DNA of 64,000 nt. It comes from Acanthaster planci. Taxonomy: Eukaryota; Echinodermata; Asteroidea; Valvatida; Acanthasteridae. Below the pieces are notes generated by a model. That model worked only from the letters and a program-made list of their open reading frames with translations. It did no database searches and was not told the origin of the DNA. The DNA lies in contig NW_019091741.1 in assembly GCF_001949145.1 (NCBI RefSeq), forward strand, positions 3,124 to 67,123, read 5' to 3'. Of this stretch, positions 22,401 through 34,400 are shown piece after piece. The position numbers were made by a program, and so were the translations under genes. Position 1 is the stretch's first letter. Every line of letters starts with the position of its first letter.

Positions 22401-25400
22401 GATATGCTGCTCATGTGCACGTTCCAACAGAAGCCCTGCTCCCCAAAGTGAGAAGATTGCGTCATTTCTTGTTCATTGACTGACCAAGCGCCCAATCTGT
22501 TCCAATAGTCTCCTGTGCATGGTTGTGAACCGTGGTTTGGCTTCATACGTGTGATTGCATATATAGCTCAATAGTCGATTACTGGAAGGAGTTTCATGAT
22601 TGCGCGCAGCGAAGCCAATAAGAATGGAACATTCCATTGGAATGGAATGCTCCACCTTTTGCAAAATGGAAGAGTTCTTCCCATGGCATGAATATGAGAC
22701 ATGCGTTACCCTGTTTTAGGCCACGCCCGAATAAAACCCCGCCTTCCCTACGTGGCCATCCCCTGCACAAATCACCCATCCTTGCATGAACTAGGCCTAT
22801 ACAAGTTCACAAATATCTTTGTTATTGAGTAATATTCATTAAGGTTTTCAAGGAATGATTCCATGACATGGGCGGTAGGCTTATAATTGTGGCATTTATT
22901 TCATATAACTTTTTTTGCAGTGAGGTTCCATTTGAGTTTGCTACATGCATCTTTAAGGAAAAGAAATGAAATGTGAAAAATTCTCTTTGCAATACTAAAA
23001 AGGGCTCCTTGTTTGGAGGAATGTCACGACCCCTGTTGTCCCTCCCCTCCGCCCTCAAATGCACGTGACTGAGCGTTAACCAATCAGATGAAGTGCGCTT
23101 CTTTAAGGCGCAGTTCTAATTCAGAGAATACACGCAGCGTGTGCCGATAAGAAGGGCCTCTAAATACGAGTTTGTGCCAGATACGCGCAGTATTATGCTC
23201 CGCGTTGTGTGTCACTTTCAATCTCCCTCACAGCAATGTAAAGGAGAAAGATAGCGAGGTGAACCAACTGCGGGCGGAGAATGACAAACTGCGATCGGCC
23301 CACGGGTCCAAGCCTCCGCCCAAAAAACAAATGCATTGAAGAAAATCAATGAAGATCACGTCTGCGAAAGAAACAGGAATTACTGGTATCGTATAATTAA
23401 TCTCGAAAGCACCTTGACAAAATGTCTGTGGGAAGTCAACACATAGAAGGTTCCCTTTAGGCCTATTTAGCAATCGTGCAGCCAATTTGAATTTGTTGAT
23501 TTCACGTTAACGATTTAATATTATGTGTGGCAACAGAAGACGTTATGAAGAAAATAAAATAAGGTTTAAAAACTCGGGTACTTTCGCGCAAATAAGATTT
23601 AAAACCTTTGGTTTGTTCGACTTCGTTTCACTGGATGCAGCTGTCTTTAGAAGACAGTTGTTACTGTGGCCGTTTTCATAACCAGGGATTTGGAAGACAA
23701 AAAGTGACATGAACGGTTATGTATGGTGCCTTTTTCCAAAGACACGTTCTGGTAATTAATTTGCCCTGTTACATCGTCGACCTTGGAGTACATTAGCTTA
23801 TTTAATTCTCGTGGCGTGCAGAGTGAGCGACGTTTATGTTAATAGGCTTAGAAATATAATTATTACAAACTTGGCCCACGACCCTCCATACTCATCAATC
23901 ACGATACGGTGTAATCCATCATCAATGGAAGGCCTGGAGCGAAAGATTTTGACGGGGAAAGGTACTACTAGCCAAAGTTGACAAGCAGAATTGCTTCTAC
24001 CCCAGAGTCTGGGGATAATGGAGTCACCTCGAAGACAACCCAGTCACCTACAGGGCGGGAAATTGGTACCCTGAGCCCTGGCACGTACGAGTGTTACGTA
24101 AGCCTTACTCCGTCCAGGGCATGGGTACCAGTAGACTGTATGCGACTGCCGTCTTGAATTGAAAGGGGGTAAACCTTTTCATTTTCGTAAGCTGAGAGAA
24201 ATCTACAGCGACGAAATAAAAGTCCAATACGCCTTCACGTCGCTTTTTCTTCAGAATAATGCATCATTTCTGACAAATTATATCAAAGTTGAAACGGGGC
24301 TTGGAATCCAACATCGTGTGGCACCACCCCGTCAAATAGGTTACATTACATGTAATTAATTCAGGAAAGAAGATAAAAATGGATTCCCCTTGAATCAGGT
24401 CTATTTCATCGTGCTTGTTAAGCGCGCTTTGCATGTCATGTTTGCACGCGATCTAGTCGTGCGACAACCTATTGGTCGACGATGCATGTAGCGCACGCGC
24501 GTACTGTCCATTAAAGCTGTGTTACAGTAGAGATGGCTTCTAAATTATGGTTGTCGAATAAACGCGACATGCTTCTCCGATGTAAGCGTTGTTTGGACGT
24601 GTTCACGGAAATACAATGGTTTTAAAGGGACGTTCTATATGAAAAACATTATTGTCAGCACTGCCAAACAAATTTTTTCGAGGGAACAACAATATTTCGT
24701 TAAGGGAACCACCATTTGGAACAAGAAAATATTGTTAAGTGAACAAAACATTTTGTTGATTTTGTTAACCAATGAATGTTTGAGTGAGTGTTTCCCGCAG
24801 TTTACAACACATGCTGCTATTGCTTTAAACACGCCCCTGGGAGTCTTCATGCCTGTTGATGGTTTCCTTTCCCATCATACTGAAAACTGCCTCGTCTCTT
24901 TGTATATTCTCTGCAACAGTGTTGTTTCAGTGTACTTCCTCCATTAGACTAGAATTTGTTGTTCTTCTGAAATTGGGTTGAGGTTCTCAACAAAATCTGT
25001 TCTTCCTTCGGCAACATTTGTTTGCCGACAGCAGATTTCTTAGTACCCTGTCCCCTTTAAAACAACCGTACCAGAAGGATTTTGGAGAACGAGAGAAAAA
25101 TACCAGACGTTACTGCTTGAAAATGCTCTACTCAGAAGAGAAGGTTTCAAAGAGTGGAAGCGATTTGAATCTTCATGGTGTGTGACTTCGAGCTCTTTCC
25201 TCTTGAATTCCCTTATAGCCGGATTGTGCATATTTCGGTCGACAGGAAATTGTCAAAGCCTGAGCCTTACATGTGCAGACAGGAGTGCAAAGTACTGTGT
25301 AATTAGTCCTCGATTGTAGCAGATAAGATATTCGGGGGGATGCCTGCCAAAATTGCGTACTTGAAAGTCTGAGCTGAATTCCTTGTGATTGATGTATTTT

Positions 25401-28400
25401 ATTGTGTCGCACTTATCATTAGGAACTTTACATCCTTCTACAATTCCCGCTACGGCAACTGCTTCACGTTTAATTCCGCCTCTCGGGGCGTGGCACCTCT
25501 GAAAGTCACAAGAACAGGACCATCGTATGGTACGTGATCCTTTTTACTGTCGCTGCGGTGTTTAACTCACGACAAAATGGGGATTCACTAGCCGTGTAAA
25601 TTTCGCATGCCGGTGTGCCGGTCTCAGCGGTCCCCCTTGAATAGCCGGACATTAAACGGACGACTTTCCCGTTGTTGTGTGCAGAGTTGGCATGAAGTAT
25701 TTTACCATATTTGGTAAGGGGGACTGCTGAGACCGGGAGAAAAACTGAGACCGCCACACCGAAATGACCGGTGCCATGGCAACTCGTGCGCAATATTTGA
25801 AGCTTGGGCACTTTACTGAAAAAAAAGTGACAGGAATTCTAGGGAGTTCCCAATTCACACCACACCGGGCAAACCGGTCTTAAACAGCGTGGCCGGTCAT
25901 AAAAAAGTAAGCAAAACAATATTTATTTCTAACCTCAGTAGAATCTTTGAGCTCACAACACGGCTCGGCATCCTTTTTTTTGGGGGGGGGTAAATGAATT
26001 GGAAGGATACACTGAAAAAAGGCACATTTTACACAATTTTTGACAATTGATTGCCCTCTGGTTTCGATGTCAATCAGAAGACACAGTTCAATTTGTAGGT
26101 ATTTCTATGAAATTCCAAATTTAGTCATGGAAAACACTTCAGAGAAAGAGTCGAATTTACATAACATTGAATCACTAAAGAAAAGGAAAATTAGGCCGTC
26201 GAAATACGAATTACTCCAGCACATTGGTATAAAATCAAAGGTGCACAAAATTACTCTTATAAATTAAAACAGACTTTGAAAATGAGGTTATTAAAGAGTC
26301 ACCAGGTGCATTTGAATGGTTGTAGAAAAATTCACTACATGTTACGTCCACAGCTTAAGAGCAAGATTTGCCAAGGTTTCCTCTCTGTTTGACAGGTCTG
26401 TCCATGGAGCTGTATATTCAACAAGATCGCTACATTACTGGTGTGGAGACGGGAGCCGGTATCCGAATCATGGTCCACAACCAGACGGAGATGGCCTTTC
26501 CCGAGGACATAGGAGCCAATATCGCCCCCGGTACGGAGAGTTTCCTCGGGCTATATCGGGTATGTACTTTTGACTTCCTTTGAAGAGGTCAAATTACCTT
26601 TGTCAGTAAAGTGGAACTTATCTGTAAAATTGAAAAGAGCTTCTTCTTTGGTTGTGACCATTGCTTGATGCCGGACGAATAAATCAATGGCATGTGATCA
26701 AAGATCCGACGATTAGACGAGGCAGATTATTTTATTCAGGTATTGGTTAGTAAAAGAGAGTAAGTTTTGCCCAATTTACTTAAAAACCAGACTTTGTATG
26801 TGGACAATTTCACAGTTGAAGGTAAATTCTGTCTTCCCCTAAAAGGTCAGTTGCCTTAGCCACTCATTGGCAAAATATTGCGACTAAGGTCCAACGAAAC
26901 AATAGTATTCAATAATTCAATGAATCCTCACTTCCTTGAAATGGCAGCAAATTGAACTTTCGTTTCATGCTGATGTCAACGTCGTCGCAAAAAAATCTTA
27001 CAAGGGTTTTTTTTGCTAAAAAAGGTCATCGACCCGTTTGTTTCAGGGTAAGAGTTTTTTGTCAGAAGATTCTCTGATTGCAACGCGAAACGTTAATGTC
27101 TCGGCTTCCAGACAATTAAATGCATGCATCCACAAGAAGGACATTAATGAGCGTAATGGTTTTCATTTATTGGGCACTTTTTCGAGCCGTTGTTCGAATC
27201 CCTGATATGTTTAAGCCGTGGGTTTCAGAATTGTGTTATTTTTTGAAAATATTGTAACAAAGCATTTAATTTTCAGTATTGAAAATTGTCATTAAAATGC
27301 ATTTAGTCCAGACACAAAGCTGAGTTTCAGGTTTGAACAGAACTCAAGGCCATCCTATAACGTTTTCAAAAAATTATTTAGCACTCAAAAAAAATTCCTG
27401 GGCTACAGGAAAGTTGTGGTCTGATGGCGTGTCACAATGACTGTGTCACTGCATGTTGCACACCTTCAGCGTAGCAGGCTTGTACTTTCTAAACGCTTGT
27501 ATTTCAGTCCCCATAGGACGCTAGAGATAATTGGTTGCAGTGCTGGGTGGTTCTGCCTACAGGCTTGGCAATTACGCGCCGTTGCAATTCCTGCCATTAA
27601 TCCTTAATTACTGATTGGAACAGTAAACAGTAAAGCCATTAAACAGTAATGGTCGGCATAGCATGATGCCAAGTCTGAGACGTGCAGACGATAACACTAA
27701 TTGTTTCATTGAGGGGCGCAGCTTTCCATCTGCAGATACAGATCATGTTTACATTCTAATTCATTCCGGATAGCTTACGAGAAAATATGACGAACATAAG
27801 TGGCATTTTATGCAAATCAAAGTACACGCTAAGTAGCTTTTGATAATTCCAAGATATCTCCCACTTTTTCTAGATACAATAACTTGATTTTTTTAAAGAT
27901 ACCGTCAAAGCATATTTGCAGGTGAGCGACGTCTTCGAGATATCCTCAAATAGATTTCGAGATATCTCGACTATTACTTCGACATATCTGGAAAGCGCTT
28001 TTGAAGTATCTTGAAACAACAAAACGTTACCGCTTTAACTTAAAAAATGTAATTACTGTAAATTTCAGGTACACTTTGTTGCTACCGGTCACTTCATGCA
28101 TTCCTTTTTTCCCCTATTCCGACAGTTCCATACTAGCATTCCAACGAGGATGAGAAAAATCCAGATAAACCCATCCCTAATGGGGGGGGTGGTAAATCCA
28201 ATCCCAATTAAGCATCAAACTTCAGACGAAGATGACATCCTACAAATCCAGAATACAACGCCACCAACCTGCGGGCATTTCTAAAAAGTTTCCCTGTTCG
28301 ATGTTGTTGGAGTGCCACAACGCTGATGGCATTGCTCGTCTTTGATGGAGACAAAATCCTAGACTTTGGAACACTTTTGGAACACCGATCCAACTACCCA

Positions 28401-31400
28401 TATCCTACTTACTACTTATAAGAACCGTAATGCTAATATATTATCGTGTGATGCAAAATAGGGGGCAAACTTATAATTGTGGCCAGTCGGTGTAACGAAA
28501 CGTTGCAAGGAGAAGGCTCGAACAAGCCTCACTTATAATTTTCCCTACTGTATTGCATTACACGATAATATCTTAGCATGACAGAGCATGGCTATTTGCT
28601 GCACAGGCCTCACTTAAAAGTAGCCGTGGGTAGTCGGATCGGGTGCACCTAAAAATCAGGGGGGGGGGAATTGCCAAACATCGTTTCAGCTATTTTTCTG
28701 GAATCGTGAGTCATGCTCAGAGATTTTTGAGCTAATTTCGAATGACACAGCTCACTCTGTGGTCCACAAGACAGCCAGGGACACGCAAAGACGTCACACG
28801 ACTTTGCGTTGGCCAATCCCAAAGCGCGAAATCTATCCACCCATTCCAATAGACTGCATTCGCAGGGTATCCAATTTCAGTCAGATTCCCCAACGTAGTG
28901 TATTTATTTCAAATGTTAATTTTAGATATCCAGACTCTATTTTACGATTTCATTCCAACCCCCGAATCACCTGGTACCATCCGATTTAAGGTTTCAAATG
29001 TATATACAATATGTTCCGGAATACGACTGAAATCGGGTATCCTGCCGTACCAATCATGACGGTCTATTATTGGTCAAAGCGTTGTAAACCTTCAGAGGCG
29101 CACTATTGTGAATCGCCCGTAGCAGGACTTGCCACATAAAAATAATTGCAGACTGCCAAAATCCCAAAATTATTTCAGCACCCTAGCGAGATTAAAATGT
29201 ACATAGTTTGTGTTAATTTGAAGGGGTTTCTTTGAGACCATACGCTTTGTGAAACTTTTGTGACTTGTAGCCTTTTTCTTAAAATGACCACTTCTTATTG
29301 AACCACTTGAAAGAAAACGACCCCTTATAAAAGGGTCCGTAAGAAGGCATGCTGATCTGTGGGGTAAAAAAGGTAACCAAGGAAGATTCTGTTATTAATT
29401 GTAAGCCAACAATTCGCATTGTGCGACTGATTTCATCGCTTTAAAGTGCCATTGAAACCAAACGTAAACATTACAGAACAAAATTCGGCTCCCCTCCCCC
29501 CCAAATCCATGTTTTATTGTTCAACCTCCCTCTTACAGGCCATGGTGAACAGATTGTCAGATCCATACGGAGACTGCGCGACCGATTTTACTCAAGATAA
29601 TATTTTCAAGGAACAGTTTAAGCGTCTTGAGTACACCAAAGAGGTGATTACCTTTGTGATAATTACATGTATAGCATGGGGATTTTTTTTAATGCGAAGG
29701 GGAAACAGGGCAATCATCACAAAGGAACTGATAGGATCAACAGTGGAAGACCTTGGAGGAAGGACACTGAAGGAGTTTGAACTGCCCAGGCTATAACTTC
29801 TGACCAATTACCACTTTCTCGCATGCCCGGTAGGCCTTGTCCATAGCCAGAGCGCAGCGCACCTCTGCTACTCACCACCTGTTTCCCACCAAAAGCCCCC
29901 TTTGTACCCCATGATCATCGCCGCAATTTTTCGTTGGTAATCTGCATCCCTAAGACGTTGTGAACTGCTGTATAGGAAGTTGAATATTCATGCCATCGCT
30001 GGTGCTTGATATGAGCTGACCACAACATCAAATTTAGTGCTTGAGCAGTTGCTTTTATTAGGCTGTATACCCGAAGTGTTCATGTGCAGTTGTTGCTCTT
30101 ACCGAATGCTTTATTCTGGAATTCTTTTGAGACTAAATAACCAAGCTGTTTGTAAGATTTTGAGTTTTATTTTAATCATTTTTATTACGGAATTTACACA
30201 AAAAGGTACTATGAGATCCCATGATCACTCCCTGTGATGAAACAGCACATTTTACTTTTCGTGAACTTAACTGTCCTGTGGTGTTCAACGTGTTGTTGGC
30301 CAGTCTTGGCCAAACACGTACAAAAACTTTGAAAACTGATGTTTTGGAGTGACAAAATGAAATTACAAACATATGCATGGATAATAGAAAACGGCATCAA
30401 AATCTGTAAAAATTATTAAAAACGGCAAAAGTAAATCTAATGTTAGATATTTTCTCTTTCTGTTTCCTGGTCACTGCGATAAGTTGTAGGTAATTCCAAA
30501 GAAAACACCTCACTTGTCGGGCTAAGCTGCAGGCAGTACTCAGGTATTTTTGGTATGTTTACTATTATTCGTCTGACTGGGCGGCGATGATCATCAAGCA
30601 CTTTGATGTGCCAAAGTTGCCCCTCCTCCCGTGTTCTTCCTCCGCGGGAAGACGGTCCATGACGGGGTTTCTGTGTTCATTGCTTTTTATTTGTAGGTTT
30701 TTTCTGTTTTCTTTTGTGTCTTTGCATGGTGTGTTTGGTTTTCATTTTGTTATTAGTGTTGTGTTGTGTTGTGTTGTGTTGGCTTTGGCTTGGTTTGGTT
30801 TGATTTGTTTGTGGCTTTTTGTTATTTAAAACACATCATGATTTTCAAGCTTTGGTTGTTTGGGCAATTTTAATAAATCTGCTCAAAAAGCGAATGCAGG
30901 TAACTTATAAGGGTCTTCACATGCCCGGTGACAACGAAATAGGCCGTTAGAATACTTTGGCATACCCTTCATAATTTTAGTTGCACGAGAGGGTATTCAA
31001 TTGTAAGTAAAATAGAGAAATTTGAAGCAACTGCATGTATACTGTTCCCTTTGGATCCGTTGAAATGGCACCTAAATTATACGGTCAGAAAAAAGCAATC
31101 CCAGTGAAACGTATATTAGGCGAGATCTGTTAATGTTATTGCTCGATTTGTCGGAGCTATCAGCCAATTGCATTTTATTTGCTATTCACCATTGTGTAAG
31201 ATTGTTCATGAATAATCATAGAAATCGGCCTATGGCGCCAAGCGATCGCGTAGTCATGCTGATTGGCTGATCGCTAACCGTATTTATGGTCTTTTTATAG
31301 GCGTGTGAGAAAGACTGCTTCTTTCGTGCTGTCCTCTTAGACTGTAACTGTGCCTACATTAATTACAGATATAACGACTCCCAGGCACCTTGTAACTCAT

Positions 31401-34400
31401 CAGTAAAGGGTGAGTCTTTTTCAGCGCTATGCGTCCCAAACCTTTTTCTTTCTTTTTTTTCTTTCTTGTTTTTTTTCTTTTTCAGTAGCTCTCATCATCT
31501 TTGTGGAAAAATACAGTCGCATTGATTCCCTTTCTGTTTCTCCACATCTCTGCAGCTGTAAAAACTTGTATCGAGAAGGTTGAAAACAACTTCACCAGCG
31601 GCGAATTACGATGCGGCCATTGCCACAAGAGTTGCAAGTACGTTGGGTTTTTTTTTTGGGGGGGGGGGAGATGGGATCTCTCAGTCAGATCCATTGACGC
31701 TGATCTAGTCAACTAAGAGAGAACTGGGGAATGAGGTCCGAGCAAGGCCAAGAGAGGGGGTAAATTTTAAGAACTACGAAGGCTCCTAAATTGGGTGAGA
31801 ACTACGCTTCGCGGGTTCACGAACAACTGTAAAACACGTGCGTTTGCGGTCGCGAAGTTGCCAACAAAAGTCGCTTGGTTCAGTGCGGGGTTCATTCCCT
31901 GACCAGGGGTTGTTACTAAAAGGAATAATGGGGTGTAGGATAAATGTTGTAGTCGGCAAAAAAGCATCATTTCTAGTAAAATCGCGATCCAGTAAAATCT
32001 AGTAAAGTAGACGTAGAAATGTTGTGGTTTTTTTTTCTAAGAAAGGCGCCCCTTTATGGAAAAACTATATATCTACTTGTAGTAATGGGATCACTGAAAC
32101 CTGTAAGTTGAACATATCCCGCGCAGTGTGTTACCGGAAAAGATGAAGCGCGGTTTGTAGTCGTGCAGCTTTCCTTTTTGAATCCCTCGATAAATTCCAC
32201 ATTGATCGTTTTTTTCATGTTTAAAAAAAAAACTTACCCCTTGTTGGTTTTTGTTCTGTTGTTCTTTGCCACAGTGAGACACGATACCAAATCAGCTTCA
32301 GTAACTCGAAGTGGCCAAACCGTGAATACATGGTAAGCAGTTTACCCCAAAGGCACTTTTTTCATCCTGTCTTCACATGTGTTTTGGAATAAACTTTTGT
32401 AATTTTTGGCAGTCAACTTTGGAGACACCTCGTGTCACACTTTCCGGAAAGTTGAGAAAGTAAACCGACGGCATAATACAAAACAAACTCTTTCACCGCC
32501 GTGCAATGAAAGATAGCTTAAAGTTTTATATGCCACTCGTCTTCGTCTCGTGGAATGGAATATTTCCTAATTATTTTCCTCTATCACCTCATCGAATTAT
32601 TCTTACCATTGCAGGAATGAGCAAAAGTCGGTTTTGTTTCATATAATACCGACAGCTGCACGAGTCCTCGTCGTACTTTGCTACGAGGTCCGTTATTCCC
32701 TCATCTTTTAGTAGAACAAACAGTCCTCGCGTATTATCGTACGCCATAGTGCGTAACGGATTCGCGCCATGTTTGTGTCCGAAATGCCAACCGCTGGAGG
32801 TACCATGCATTGTTAGCAGGTTCCCGTCCCAACATTGCTGTCTTACTTTAAATGAAATAATATATGAAATGGGAGCGGGAACTCGTCAGGTAAAACGATG
32901 TTCTGTTCAACGGGTACTGTGAAATGGAACGAATGGTTCACTGGCACAATCCAACAATCAGATGACAGAGATTTAAGAACATAAATTATTATATAAAACG
33001 TTTGATATGTCCCTTCATGAAATCAGTCTTATCATTGCACTCACGTGAAATGCCCTGTCTGAAACTCCGCGTCTTTTCAAAGTAATGTATACCGCGTTTA
33101 CATCCACATTGCTCACGTGAGAGCAACACAGTGCATTCTACGCGTAAGTAGATAATGCTGGTATGTCCCGTATTCTTAGCGGCTATATTTCTCTGGTTTC
33201 AGGAAACAGTTAGAAAGAACATACAAGAATCGAACAAGGAGACCATCTCGTTGATCAAAAATAACAGTTACTTTATCGAGTAAGTATTACTTTTCTTACG
33301 TGTAAAAAGCTTTCGATTAGTGACGGCATCCCTCAGAATGCTACGGGCAGAAACCTTAAGTGTTTTCAGAATAAGTTCTTTTAATATTCCAACTACCCAT
33401 TTCATGATGTGTAAAGGGTTTGCCGAGTCGGATTTGGGGACCTAACATGCATGAAACGAATGTGCGTGCACGTATATGTCCTCTTAAATTGACGATTGCC
33501 AATTAATAAATGAACAAAAATGTATGCAACCTACAGTTTGTTTTTTCCAGTGCCCCCCCCCCATAGTACAAATACAAAGTACCGTACGCTCTCCAAATGC
33601 CTACAAGGGAAATTTCTGACCGGTTATGTTACTGGTTGGTGTTCTGTTCTGGGAAAGTGCGCCCCAAGTGTTTGTATAAAGCAGTTTCATACAGTTCATT
33701 ACCTAGTCCTGTCTGGTCTTCGTTGTTTATGGGCATTATCCCTCCAATAATGAACTTAAAGCCACGTAAATGTTATTTGCACTTGAAACAAGAGCATAAA
33801 TTGTAAGGAGGTTACAAATCCAGCCCACTTTATGACCAAGGAGATGGGTTGTTGAATCCAACCTCCCCTTCCACTTTTTTGTTCTGAGAAAAAAATGAAG
33901 CAAATTGTGGAGATTTTTTTCGCTACTCGGTAGTACTCAAAAAGGGAGAACTACGGTTCTGCAGGGCTATGCTACATATAAGTATGGATGTGCATCTGTC
34001 ATGTGAACATCGCCCCTCAGTGTCGTATGATGTCAGCAACCCCCCCCCCAGTTTTCAATTGCCATGACTAGGCAATTTAACTCCCCCCCCCCAAAAAAAA
34101 AAATCTCTCTGGTTCCCGGCACAGTGTTTTGCCAATGCTCGAAAGGAGCCGTTGGGTACATTTGATGAAAGGCCTTCTCGTGATGCGCCTCACCAATACC
34201 AGCATTTCCGTAATAGCACTTGGTTGCCAGTCGTTCAAGGCAGACCGCAAGGGATCGTGGTCGATGTGGTATGAGCCCCGAGCTTGACCAAGAGAGGTCG
34301 CAATTGCCCTAGCAAAGGAAACCCCTTGGTACTCCACCAACATAGCTCTTTTTAACCGAACAGGGAGTGCTTCTGCTCTTTATCTCTTCCAACTACAGGA

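Noticed and set aside
34077-34343. 88-codon minus-strand frame
   Set aside because: It overlaps repeat family C and a poly-C/A run; no domain was recognised.
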